Shown in pieces: positions 33,027 to 41,189 of a DNA stretch of 64,000 bases. The notes beneath the pieces are model-generated. The model was not told where the DNA came from. It worked only from the letters and a program-made list of their open reading frames with translations, and searched no databases. Made by a program: the position numbers and the translations under genes. Source of the stretch: JAFMJV01 sp963814315 (GTDB lineage: Bacteria; Chloroflexota; Limnocylindria; Limnocylindrales; CSP1-4); contig CAWFCG010000003.1 in the NCBI GenBank assembly GCA_963814315.1, forward strand, positions 992,001 to 1,056,000, in the 5' to 3' direction. The first letter of the stretch is position 1. Each line of letters opens with the position of its first letter.

Positions 33027-34295
33027 TCAGGCAGCGCCGCCTGCCTCTGCCGACTCGACCGTCTCCGGTTCCTGCAGGCGGAAGGTGCGATGGATGGCCT
33101 TGGCCGCGGCCTCGATCTGGTCCTCGGCGATGATGCAGGTGATGCGGATCTCCGAGGTTGAGATCATGCTGATGTTGATGCCCTCGTCCGCGAGGGCACC
33201 GAACATCTGGGCGGCATAGCCGGGATGGTTGTGGATGCCTTCGCCGACGATGCTGATCTTGGCCACGGCAGCGTCGGTCTGCACGGAGTCGAAACCCAGC
33301 TCGTTGGCCAGGAGATCGAGCAACCGTTGGGCGCGGGAGAGATTGGCCCGTTCCATGGTGAATGACATGTCCGTCTTGCCGTCATGGCCGACGTTCTGCA
33401 CGATCATGTCCACGTTCAGCCCCTGGTCAGCCATGGGCTCGAAGATGGAGCGGGCGATGCCGGGGTGATCGGGCACGCCCACGATGGTGACCTTGGCGAC
33501 CTTGCGGTCGAGTGCCATAGCGCGGACCTTGTCGCGCAGCTCCACTGCCGATACCTCCTCGATGCTGGTGCCAGGGTGATCGCTGAACGTAGAGCGCACC
33601 CGGATGACGACGTTGTTGACCCAGCCCAACTCCACGGCGCGCGTCTGCATGACCTGGGCACCCTGATGGGCCAGCTCGAGCATCTCCTCGTAGCCGATGC
33701 TGGGGATCAGCTGGGCGTCGGGCACGACGCGCGGGTCGGTGGTGAAGATGCCCTCCACATCGGTGTAGATCTCGCAGACATCGGCGTCGAGGCGCGCCGC
33801 AAGTGCCACCGCTGTGGTATCGGAGCCACCGCGCCCCAGGGTGGTGAACTCGCCGGTCGCGAACGACTCGTCGGTCGAGCCCTGGAAGCCGGCCACGATG
33901 ACGACCCGTCCACGCTCGATCTCGCGGCGCATGCGTGCTGGGTCGATGTTGGCGATGCGAGCGCGGCCGTGGCTGGTGTCGGTGCGGATGCCAGCCTGTG
34001 GGCCGGTGAGCGAGATGGCCTCGATGCCCTGCGCGTGCAGAGCCATGGCCACGAGCGTGCCGCTCATGTGCTCGCCGGTGGCCAGCAGCAGGTCCATCTC
34101 GCGCGGATCAGGCTCGTCGGTGATGGCCGCGGCCAGCTCAGTCAGGTGGTCGGTGGTGTCACCCATGGCACTGACCACGACGACGAGGTCCACGCCCTCC
34201 CGGCGATCGCGTGCGATACGCCCGGCGACATGACGGATGCGCTCGGCATCGGCGAGCGAGGAGCCGCCGTACTTCTGAACGATGAGTCGGGCCAT
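33027..34295 (-). CDS. lysC: aspartate kinase
   Basis: First step of Lys/Thr/Met synthesis, ATP-dependent phosphorylation of aspartate. 422 residues: LIVQKYGGSSLADAERI at the start, GRGGSDTTAVALAARL, and two C-terminal ACT domains (about 265-400; VTIVGVPDHPGIARSIF and ISIVGEGIHNHPGYAAQMF) for feedback inhibition by lysine or threonine. It has a leaderless promoter that overlaps the thrB stop. In actinobacteria lysC is usually paired with asd; here it pairs with birA instead. Confidence 0.94.
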   Translation of the reverse strand: MARLIVQKYGGSSLADAERIRHVAGRIARDRREGVDLVVVVSAMGDTTDHLTELAAAITDEPDPREMDLLLATGEHMSGTLVAMALHAQGIEAISLTGPQAGIRTDTSHGRARIANIDPARMRREIERGRVVIVAGFQGSTDESFATGEFTTLGRGGSDTTAVALAARLDADVCEIYTDVEGIFTTDPRVVPDAQLIPSIGYEEMLELAHQGAQVMQTRAVELGWVNNVVIRVRSTFSDHPGTSIEEVSAVELRDKVRAMALDRKVAKVTIVGVPDHPGIARSIFEPMADQGLNVDMIVQNVGHDGKTDMSFTMERANLSRAQRLLDLLANELGFDSVQTDAAVAKISIVGEGIHNHPGYAAQMFGALADEGINISMISTSEIRITCIIAEDQIEAAAKAIHRTFRLQEPETVESAEAGGAA

Positions 34296-34301
34296 CCTCG
34301 G

Positions 34302-34307
34302 AGTCTA
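34302..34307 (-). promoter_or_regulatory. -10 box of leaderless lysC promoter, overlapping thrB stop
   Basis: TAGACT on the minus strand, six bases before the lysC ATG at 34295. Its first three bases are the TAG stop codon of thrB, so lysC can be transcribed separately from hom-thrC-thrB. Confidence 0.6.
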
Positions 34308-35306
34308 CGCGAGGTGGCGCAGAGGCCGGTCGAGCTCGAGGTCGAAGTCCTCGATGACCCGTGCACCCTCGGCACGGGCCGCCTGCACAGCCGCCCGCCC
34401 GGTCATGCCCAGCGCTAGTGCGCGGCGCTCCATGGCCGCAGCGATGGTGGCTGCGGCGGCGGGGGCATCACTGAAGGCGATGACGGTCGAGCCGGCACCT
34501 GAAAGACAGGCTCCCTTGGCACCGGCCGCCAGGGCAGCGTCGACAAGCTCCGGCAGCTCGGGATAGGCCCCTGCGCGGTAGGGCTCGTGGAGCCGGTCGA
34601 CAGTACCCGGTGCGAGCAGGTCCAGCCGTCCCTGGCTCAGTGCCGCGACCGCCAGCGCCGCCGCACCCACGTTGTGGACGGCATCGGCGAACGGCACCGT
34701 GTCCGGCAGGGCCGCCCGCATGGCGACCGTGGAGAGGTGCTTGTCCGGGATGTAGAGCGCGGCCAGCAGTCCTGTGGGCGGTTCGATGCGGATAGCGCGT
34801 GGGCTCCCGCCGACCTGCGTCACCACGCAGAGGCCACCGTAGATCGCGGCCGCCGCGTTGTCGGCATGACCCTCGCTGGCTGCTGCCAGCTCCAGCATGC
34901 GCTCACGCCCCAAGGCACCGCCGCTGTACGCATCCGCTGCCAGCAGCGCTGCGACCGTGGCCGAAGCCGACGAGCCTAGCCCGCGGGCAACCGGGATGTG
35001 GTTGTCCATGCGCACCCGCCAGCCGACCCCGTCGAGTTCGAACCCAGCCTCGGTCAGACCCTCCAGCAAGGCGCTGACGAAGCGGTTGCGCCGACCCGTG
35101 GGCAGCTGGCCGGCGCCCTCGCCTCGCACCTCCACCTCGATGGCTGGATCCGTCTCAGCGGGAACTGCCGCGACCCTGATGACCGTCGCCAGGTCGAGCG
35201 CCATGGCCAGCGCGTCGAAGCCGGCGCCCAGGTTGGCGGTGGTAGCGGGGACATCGATGCTGATGCTGCGGCCGACCAGATCCACGCATGAGCGCACCCG
35301 GTTCAC
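34305..35306 (-). CDS. thrB: homoserine kinase
   Basis: GHMP-family kinase for threonine synthesis, 333 residues. DVPATTANLGAGFDALAMAL and the ATP loop PVARGLGSSASATVAALLAA are diagnostic, as is the C-terminal GACLSGAGSTVIAF. The start is taken as GTG at 35306, which overlaps the thrC stop (GTGA); translation from a GTG at 35285 (VDLVGRS) is possible. Confidence 0.93.
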   Translation of the reverse strand: MNRVRSCVDLVGRSISIDVPATTANLGAGFDALAMALDLATVIRVAAVPAETDPAIEVEVRGEGAGQLPTGRRNRFVSALLEGLTEAGFELDGVGWRVRMDNHIPVARGLGSSASATVAALLAADAYSGGALGRERMLELAAASEGHADNAAAAIYGGLCVVTQVGGSPRAIRIEPPTGLLAALYIPDKHLSTVAMRAALPDTVPFADAVHNVGAAALAVAALSQGRLDLLAPGTVDRLHEPYRAGAYPELPELVDAALAAGAKGACLSGAGSTVIAFSDAPAAAATIAAAMERRALALGMTGRAAVQAARAEGARVIEDFDLELDRPLRHLA

Positions 35307-36420
35307 CAGCCCAGTGCGCCGCGGACGCCCGCGACGGTGGGCTCAGCTTCCAGCGGTGCCTCCGCCAGCGTCATGCCGGTGTCGGGGTCCTTCAGGCCCA
35401 GCCCGGTCAGCACCGCCACGATGGTGGCACCGGGATCGATGCGGCCATCGGCGGCGGCCTTGCGTACCCCGGCCACCGAAGCCGCACTGGCGGGCTCACA
35501 GAAGATGCCCTCCATGCGCGCGAGGTCACGGTAGGAGGCCAGGATCTCCTCGTCGGTCACGGCATCGATCAGTCCACCCGACTCGTCACGGGCGGCCCGT
35601 GCCAAGTGGGCGCTGGCGGGCCGGCCGATGCGGATAGCCGTGGCGATGGTCTGTGGGTCGTCGAAGTCGTGGCCCTGGACCAGTGGCGAGGCGCCCTCGG
35701 CCTGGAAGCCGATCATCTTCGGCGTCGTCTCTACCAGGCCGGTGTCGCGGTACTCCACGAAGCCGCGCCAGTAGGCGCTGATGTTGCCGGCGTTGCCGAC
35801 CGGGATGGCGAGGTAGTCGGGTGCGCCACCGAGGTCGCTCGCAGATTCTCGAACGCGGCTGTCTTCTGGCCCTCCAGCCGGTAGGGGTTGACGGAGTTGA
35901 CCAGCTCCACGGGGTAGTCGCGATCGCGTTCGGCCGTCATCTCGCGAACGATGCGCAAGGCGTCGTCGAAGTTGCCCTCGATGGCCACGACGCGCGCGCC
36001 GGCCGCGAACCCCTGCAACATCTTGCCGGCGGCGATCTTGCCCTTGGGCAGGACGATGACGGCCTCGATCCCGGCACTGGCCGCGTAGGCCGCAGCGGAG
36101 GACGAGGTGTTGCCAGTCGAGGCGCAGATGACGGCTTTGGCGCCGCCCTCGATGGCCTTGGCCACGGCCACCACCATGCCGCGGTCCTTGAACGAGCCGG
36201 TGGGGTTCTGGCCCTCGACCTTGAGGTGCAGTTGCGGGACCCCGATGGCACGACCCAGGTTTCGTGCGTGGACCAGGGGCGTGAAGCCCTCCCCCAGGCC
36301 CAAACGCGGTGTCTTGTCGGTCAGCGGCAGGAATTCGGCGAACCGCTCCATCAGGCGCGGCCGGCGACCCAGGCTCGACTGCTCTGCCTGCAACTGGCGC
36401 AGGACCTGGCTCATCCGCAT
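35303..36420 (-). pseudogene. thrC: threonine synthase, frameshifted as read
   Basis: PLP enzyme that makes threonine from O-phosphohomoserine. The 5' frame from ATG 36420 covers the N-terminal part, with the cofactor lysine in NPTGSFKDRGM and ASTGNTSSSAAAYAA. The 3' frame, read through 35303, covers the C-terminal part (MEYRDTGLVETTPKMIGFQAEG ... IFCEPASAASVAGV) and keeps family similarity upstream of its first ATG as DLGGAPDYLAIPVGNAGN. The switch lies at 35831-35850: reading GAG, skip A (35847), ATC TGC GAG, skip C (35837), GAC CTC restores a normal EICEDLGGAPD. Two extra bases are thus present. All catalytic parts survive, and the gene is in the hom-thrC-thrB run, so sequencing error is at least as likely as a true pseudogene. 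Confidence 0.8.
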
Positions 36421-36423
36421 CGC

Positions 36424-37728
36424 CTATACCTCCGTGAGGATGGGGTACATGGCCAACGCCTGATCAAGGCGACCGATCCTGGCAGCCAAGGCCGCCGAGG
36501 TCATAGGCGGCGCGATGAGGCCATCGGTCGTGGTGGCTAGCGCCAGCGACGTGATGGCGTCTGGCAAGCCACGTGCGCCAAGCCCCTCGAGGACCACCAA
36601 CCAAGCCTGTTCGCCGGCCAGGTCATCCTCGATGCGCAGATCGGCGGCCGGTGGCAACTGCGCCCACGTAGAACCGGCGCCGGCCGAAACGGCCAGCACA
36701 TCGGCCAGGATGGCCGATGACGTCGCGGGTCCGCCGGCACCGGGTCCGCTCATGACCACACGCCCGGCCGGGTCGGCGCTGAACTCGACGATATTGGTGA
36801 CACCGGTCGTGGAACCGATGGCCGAGGCGGCCGCCACCGCCATCGGCGAGACGCCGCCGCGGACCGATCCGTCAGGCAGGCGTTCCGCTCGTGCCACCAG
36901 CTTGATGCTCATGCCCAGCCGGGCAGCCGTGGCGAGGTGGCTGCGTTCGACACCACTGATCCCGGGAGCCCGATCAGGGCCGATCGCCGGCAGGGTGCGG
37001 CGCACGGCATCGATGTCGCCCCAGCCACCCCACGCCAGACGTGAGAGCAGCACCAGTTTGTAGGCGGCATCGAGTCCTTCCACATCGCTGCTCGGATCGG
37101 CTTCCGCGTAGCCGCGCGCCTGGACCTCGCGCAGGACGTCGGCATAGTCGCGCGCATCCGAGGCCATGGTGCTGAGGATGTAGTTGGTGGTCCCGTTGAA
37201 GATGCCCCGCACGCGGTCGATGCGGCCGGCACCGAGCTCACGGACCAGCGGCCCCAGCACGGGCACGCCGGCCAGCACGGCCGCCTCGAATCGCAGGGCC
37301 ACCTGGGCCTCTCGGGCGGCCTGTTCGAGCTCACGGCCGCGGCGTGCGACGAGGTCCTTGTTGGCGGTCACCACGCTCTTGCCTGCGGCGAAGGCGGCCA
37401 GCACGGCCTCGCCGGCGATGCCTGCTCCGCCCATCAGCTCGATGACGACGTCGACGTCATCGCCTTGGAGCAGTTCGTGAAAGTCGGTCACCTGACGCAC
37501 GTCATCCGGGATGGCGAGGCCACGCTCTCGTTCCAGGTCAAGGTCCGCGATCCCCACCAGGCGTGGGGCCTGATGTCCTCGACGGGCCACGGCCTTGCTC
37601 CATTCCGGGTCGAGCAGCCGCCCGGCCACCGCGGTTCCGACGGTACCCAAGCCGAAGATGGCCAGCCGGGGCCTGGGAGGCTGAGGCGGTGGTGCAGCGG
37701 TCGTCATATCCGGGGCATCATGATCCAT
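36424..37728 (-). CDS. hom: homoserine dehydrogenase
   Basis: NAD(P)H-dependent reduction of aspartate semialdehyde to homoserine. 434 residues: GLGTVGTAVAGRLL cofactor loop, VVTANKDLVARRGREL, the GIFNGTTNYILSTM catalytic region and GYAEADPSSDVEGLDAAYKL with the substrate-binding Glu/Asp/Lys. The C-terminal 90 residues resemble an ACT domain. The ATG at 37728 is chosen because TACGAT lies exactly six bases upstream. The stop is three bases before thrC. Confidence 0.94.
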   Translation of the reverse strand: MDHDAPDMTTAAPPPQPPRPRLAIFGLGTVGTAVAGRLLDPEWSKAVARRGHQAPRLVGIADLDLERERGLAIPDDVRQVTDFHELLQGDDVDVVIELMGGAGIAGEAVLAAFAAGKSVVTANKDLVARRGRELEQAAREAQVALRFEAAVLAGVPVLGPLVRELGAGRIDRVRGIFNGTTNYILSTMASDARDYADVLREVQARGYAEADPSSDVEGLDAAYKLVLLSRLAWGGWGDIDAVRRTLPAIGPDRAPGISGVERSHLATAARLGMSIKLVARAERLPDGSVRGGVSPMAVAAASAIGSTTGVTNIVEFSADPAGRVVMSGPGAGGPATSSAILADVLAVSAGAGSTWAQLPPAADLRIEDDLAGEQAWLVVLEGLGARGLPDAITSLALATTTDGLIAPPMTSAALAARIGRLDQALAMYPILTEV

Positions 37729-37734
37729 GCGCCG

Positions 37735-37740
37735 ATCGTA
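37735..37740 (-). promoter_or_regulatory. -10 box of leaderless hom promoter
   Basis: TACGAT on the minus strand followed by six bases and the hom ATG at 37728. It would drive hom-thrC-thrB. Confidence 0.5.
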
Positions 37741-37757
37741 GCGCAGGCCCAGCCTGC

Positions 37758-37763
37758 TAGAGT
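37758..37763 (+). promoter_or_regulatory. candidate -10 box for trpS
   Basis: TAGAGT on the plus strand about 54 bases before the trpS start, back to back with the hom promoter. It would give a leader of roughly 48 bases. No attenuator or T-box structure is evident in so short a leader. Confidence 0.4.
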
Positions 37764-37816
37764 CGAGCGCCGACAGTTCCGAAGAACGGACCAGCCCCGA
37801 CCACGATTGCGAGCCG

Positions 37817-38845
37817 ATGATGGACCCCTCGACGACGCCTAGCCCGACCCCCAAACCTGGCCTCGGCGCCCGCGTGTTCTCTGGCGTCCAGCCCTCCGGT
37901 CTGCCCCACGTGGGCAACCACCTGGGCGCCTTCTCCAACTACATCGCCATGCAGGACGGCTTCGATGCCATCTATTGCATCGTCGACTACCACGCCCTGA
38001 CATCCACCCACGATGCCGAGCTCATCCGCCGCAACACCCACGAGATGGCGCTGGGCTTGCTGGCTCTCGGCCTCGATCCCGACCGTGCCGCGCTCTTCCG
38101 CCAATCAGACCGGCCCGAACACCTGGAGCTGATGTGGCTGCTGGCCTCGGTCACCCCCACCGGCTGGGTCGATCGAACGCCGTCCTTCAAGGAGAAGCGC
38201 CGCAACCAGCCCGCCGACGTCAACCTGGCGTTGCTCAACTACCCGGTGCTGCAGGCTGCGGACATCGCCGTCTACAAGGCCCACTACGTGCCGGTGGGCA
38301 AGGACCAGGCGGCGCACCTGGAGCTGGCACGTGAGATCGTACGATCGTTCAACGGCCGCTACGGCGAGGTCTTCCCCGAGCCGCAGGCCGTCTTTTCTGA
38401 CGCTCCCATCGTCAAGGGCACCGACGGCGCAGCCAAGATGTCCAAGTCACTCGGCAACGTCATCGAGATCTTCGCTGACGAGGATGTCATCGCCAAGCAG
38501 ATCATGAGCATGGTCACCGACACGCAGCGCGGACGACGCACAGATCCCGGGCGCCCGGAGGTCTGTAACGTGTGCCAGCTGCACCGCATCTTCAGCCCGG
38601 ATGACTACCAGGACATCTGGGATGGCGAGCGGACCGCGCGGACTGGCTGTGTCGATACCAAGAGGCTGCTTCTCGAACGGATGCTGGCGTACTTTGCCGA
38701 GGCGCGCCAACGCTACGCAGAGCTTAAGGCGAAGCCGGGCCTGGTCGAGGAGATCCTGGCGGCGGGCGCGGCGCGACTGGCACCGCTGGCGGCCGAGACG
38801 CTCGCCGAGTGCCACGAGCGCATGGGCCTGGGACCCCGCCGCTGA
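37817..38845 (+). CDS. trpS: tryptophanyl-tRNA synthetase
   Basis: Class I synthetase charging tRNA-Trp. 342 residues: FSGVQPSGLPHVGNHLGA carries the HIGH-like HVGN motif, VGKDQAAHLELAREI the nucleotide-pocket residues, and AKMSKSLGN the KMSKS loop. A Pro/Thr-rich N-terminal tail of about 18 residues precedes the core. Tandem ATGs at 37817 and 37820 are both possible starts. Confidence 0.95.
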   Translation: MMDPSTTPSPTPKPGLGARVFSGVQPSGLPHVGNHLGAFSNYIAMQDGFDAIYCIVDYHALTSTHDAELIRRNTHEMALGLLALGLDPDRAALFRQSDRPEHLELMWLLASVTPTGWVDRTPSFKEKRRNQPADVNLALLNYPVLQAADIAVYKAHYVPVGKDQAAHLELAREIVRSFNGRYGEVFPEPQAVFSDAPIVKGTDGAAKMSKSLGNVIEIFADEDVIAKQIMSMVTDTQRGRRTDPGRPEVCNVCQLHRIFSPDDYQDIWDGERTARTGCVDTKRLLLERMLAYFAEARQRYAELKAKPGLVEEILAAGAARLAPLAAETLAECHERMGLGPRR

Positions 38846-38870
38846 GCACGGCTGCGGTGCCGCGGCAGGT

Positions 38871-38897
38871 TTGACAGCAGGACGTGCAGAGTAGACT
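38871..38897 (+). promoter_or_regulatory. promoter of the AI-2E permease/surE pair
   Basis: TTGACA at 38871-38876, 15-base spacer, TAGACT at 38892-38897, then six bases and the ATG at 38904. This is the best-formed promoter in the window and again places the transcript start at the start codon. Confidence 0.65.
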
Positions 38898-38903
38898 CCA
38901 GCC

Positions 38904-40151
38904 ATGATGTCCCGCCTCGTCGAGCAAGAGGGGCGTTGGATCCGCGCGCTGCTGATCCTCGCTACGTTGACCGTGGCGCTGGTCTTCACCGGCCTCGCCG
39001 CGAATGTCATCGTCTATTTCAGCGACATCATCCTTATCGTGGTGATGGCGTGGGTCTTCGCCTTCGTCCTCTCACCCCTGGTGGACGGCATCAAGCGCTT
39101 CCTGCCGGCCGCACCGCGGACGCTGGTGGTGGTGCTGGTCTACGGGTCGCTGTTCCTCGTGCTGGGCGTGCTGGGCCTGGTCATCGCCACCCAGCTGGCC
39201 GGCTCCATCGTCAACTTCACCGAAGAGCTGCCCACGCTGCAGGATCGTCTGCCAGAGATCGTCGCACCCTGGCAGCAGCAACTCAACGACCTCGGCCTAC
39301 AGGTCGACCTCGCACATGTCGCGGACCAGACGCTGCAGGAGATCGCCGCCTCGTCAGGCCAGGTCGTGCAGCCGCTCCAGGACATCGCCTTCGCCAGCCT
39401 GGGGATGTTGGGCAACCTGATGTTCATGATCTTCCTGTCGCTCTTCATCCTCCTCGACAAGGATCGCCTGCTGGCCTTCGTCAACCAGGTCACGCCGCCA
39501 CGCTTTGCGGGTGAGGTGCGCCTCTTCCAGACGAGCGTGGCCGCCTCCTTTGGCGGCTTCATCCGCGGCCAGGCCATCCAGGGCGTCTTCCTGGCGGCCT
39601 TCGCCGCCGTCGGCAGCCTGGCGCTGGACATCGACTACATGCCACTCACCACGGCGCTGGTGGCCATCTTCCAGTTCATTCCCTTCTTCGGGCCGTTCAT
39701 CTCGTGGGCGCCACCGGTGGTAGCGGCCATCCTGACCCAGCCCGATGCCTTGATCCCCATCATCATCATCATGGCCGTCGGCTGGTTCTTCACCATGAAC
39801 ATCCTGCAGCCACGCGTGATGGCCAGCTCGGTCGGTATCCACCCGGTGGTGGTGCTGGTGTCCGTGCTCATCGGCCTGCGCCTGCAGGGCGTCATCGGCG
39901 CCATCTTCGCCATCCCCGTGGCCGCGGTCATCAGCGCCTTCTTCTTCCACTACCTCAACCGGTCGCAGGGTGGTCCCCGCGACGTGACCAGCCGCGCGGC
40001 ACGGCGCCTCGAAGAGCGCGAGGGCCGGCCGGTGCGTGTCCCTGCGCCCCCGGCCGTCGGAATCCCAGCGGGCTCGCCGGCCATGGCCACCAACGCGGCT
40101 GCGCGCACGCCACCGACGACCGAACCTGAAACCTCCAAGGAGTCCGCATGA
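38904..40151 (+). CDS. AI-2E family transporter (PerM/TqsA-like permease)
   Basis: A 415-residue membrane protein with about eight helices: two pairs at the N-terminus (about 14-35, 38-55, 70-95), a central soluble helical segment (about 105-165), and the conserved C-terminal block IRGQAIQGVFLAAFAAVG, FQFIPFFGPFISWAPPVVAAIL and NILQPRVMASSVGIHPVVV that defines the family. The last 65 residues are a disordered Pro/Ala-rich tail. Family members export small molecules or act as Na+/H+ antiporters. Its stop overlaps the surE start. Confidence 0.88.
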   Translation: MMSRLVEQEGRWIRALLILATLTVALVFTGLAANVIVYFSDIILIVVMAWVFAFVLSPLVDGIKRFLPAAPRTLVVVLVYGSLFLVLGVLGLVIATQLAGSIVNFTEELPTLQDRLPEIVAPWQQQLNDLGLQVDLAHVADQTLQEIAASSGQVVQPLQDIAFASLGMLGNLMFMIFLSLFILLDKDRLLAFVNQVTPPRFAGEVRLFQTSVAASFGGFIRGQAIQGVFLAAFAAVGSLALDIDYMPLTTALVAIFQFIPFFGPFISWAPPVVAAILTQPDALIPIIIIMAVGWFFTMNILQPRVMASSVGIHPVVVLVSVLIGLRLQGVIGAIFAIPVAAVISAFFFHYLNRSQGGPRDVTSRAARRLEEREGRPVRVPAPPAVGIPAGSPAMATNAAARTPPTTEPETSKESA

Positions 40152-41116
40152 ACGAAGAGCCGAAGCCGTCAGCTCCCGAAGCACACGACCCACCGTCAGC
40201 CCGCGCCCGTCGCAGTGCGCCCGGCGACGAGCTCACTGGCAGCTACGGCAGTGAGCTGGGCCTAGCCGAACGTTACATCCCCAGCGCCCGCGCCACGCCG
40301 CGGCAGGCTCGCCCCCTGGCGGAGTGGGAAACGCGCCCGCGCATCCTGGTCACCAACGACGACGGCATCGAATCCCGCGGCCTGCTGGTCCTGAAGCAGG
40401 CCCTGGAGCCCATCGGCGACGTCTATGTCATGGCACCCGATACCAACCAGTCGGCGGTGGGTCACTCGATGACCTTCATGCGCCCCTTGCGCGTGCGCGA
40501 GCGCGTCCTTGACGATGGCTCGCAAGGCTGGTCGGTCGACGGCTCCCCCACCGATGCGGTGAGCCTGGCCTTCCTGGGCTACTTCGGCATCAGCTTCGAC
40601 CTCGTCGCCTCGGGCATCAACTACGGCTTCAACCTGGGTGACGACATCACCTATTCCGGTACCGTCGGCGCGGCCATGGAATCGGTGCTGTCGGGCTGTC
40701 CCGCTTTTGCCATGAGCCAGGGGTTCGAGGGCGAGCCGGACTTCGAGCTGGCCGGCCGCGTGGCCGACCTGGTGGCTCGCAACATCCTCGAGCACGGCCT
40801 TGGAGCGGGCGAGTTGCTCAACGTCAACGTACCCGCGGTCAGCGCCGAGGAACTCGATGGCATCGAACTCACGCGCATGGGCAAGCGCGTCCACCAGGAC
40901 CAGTTGCTGGAACGTCGTGATCCACGCGGCACGCCCTACTACTGGTTCGGTGGACCGCCGCCGACCGGTCTCGCCGAGCCAGGGACGGACTTCCACGCCG
41001 TCCTCAACAAGCGCGCCGCCATCACGCCCATCCATCTTGACCTGACGGCCAAACGCCTGCTGCAGCGGATCCACGGCTGGGACTGGCGATTTGAGGAGGG
41101 CTCGTCACCCGACTGA
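40148..41116 (+). CDS. surE: 5'/3'-nucleotidase SurE
   Basis: Metal-dependent nucleotidase. The core starts near residue 60: RILVTNDDGIESRGLLVL holds the double Asp, PDTNQSAVGHSMTF the Ser/Asn loop, VDGSPTDAVSLAFL and SGINYGFNLGDDITYSGTVGAA the remaining metal ligands. The N-terminal 55 residues are an added hydrophilic tail, making 322 residues against the usual 250-260. It is coupled to the AI-2E permease by an ATGA overlap. Confidence 0.92.
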   Translation: MNEEPKPSAPEAHDPPSARARRSAPGDELTGSYGSELGLAERYIPSARATPRQARPLAEWETRPRILVTNDDGIESRGLLVLKQALEPIGDVYVMAPDTNQSAVGHSMTFMRPLRVRERVLDDGSQGWSVDGSPTDAVSLAFLGYFGISFDLVASGINYGFNLGDDITYSGTVGAAMESVLSGCPAFAMSQGFEGEPDFELAGRVADLVARNILEHGLGAGELLNVNVPAVSAEELDGIELTRMGKRVHQDQLLERRDPRGTPYYWFGGPPPTGLAEPGTDFHAVLNKRAAITPIHLDLTAKRLLQRIHGWDWRFEEGSSPD

Positions 41117-41125
41117 TGGCATTCT

Positions 41126-41145
41126 CACTCGATAGCGATCGAGTG
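41126..41145. terminator. hairpin between convergent genes
   Basis: CACTCGAT-agcg-ATCGAGTG is a perfect eight-base-pair stem with a four-base loop in the 73-base gap between the convergent surE and oxidoreductase genes. There is no T tract on either side, so it could be a bidirectional terminator or simply block read-through. Confidence 0.5.
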
Positions 41146-41189
41146 GTCAGGTTGTCCCGCTATGCGTGAACCCGACCGGAGCTTCCGCA

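Noticed and set aside
37741..37816. T-box or Trp attenuator before trpS
   Set aside because: The leader is under 60 bases and contains no T-box core or leader peptide with Trp codons.
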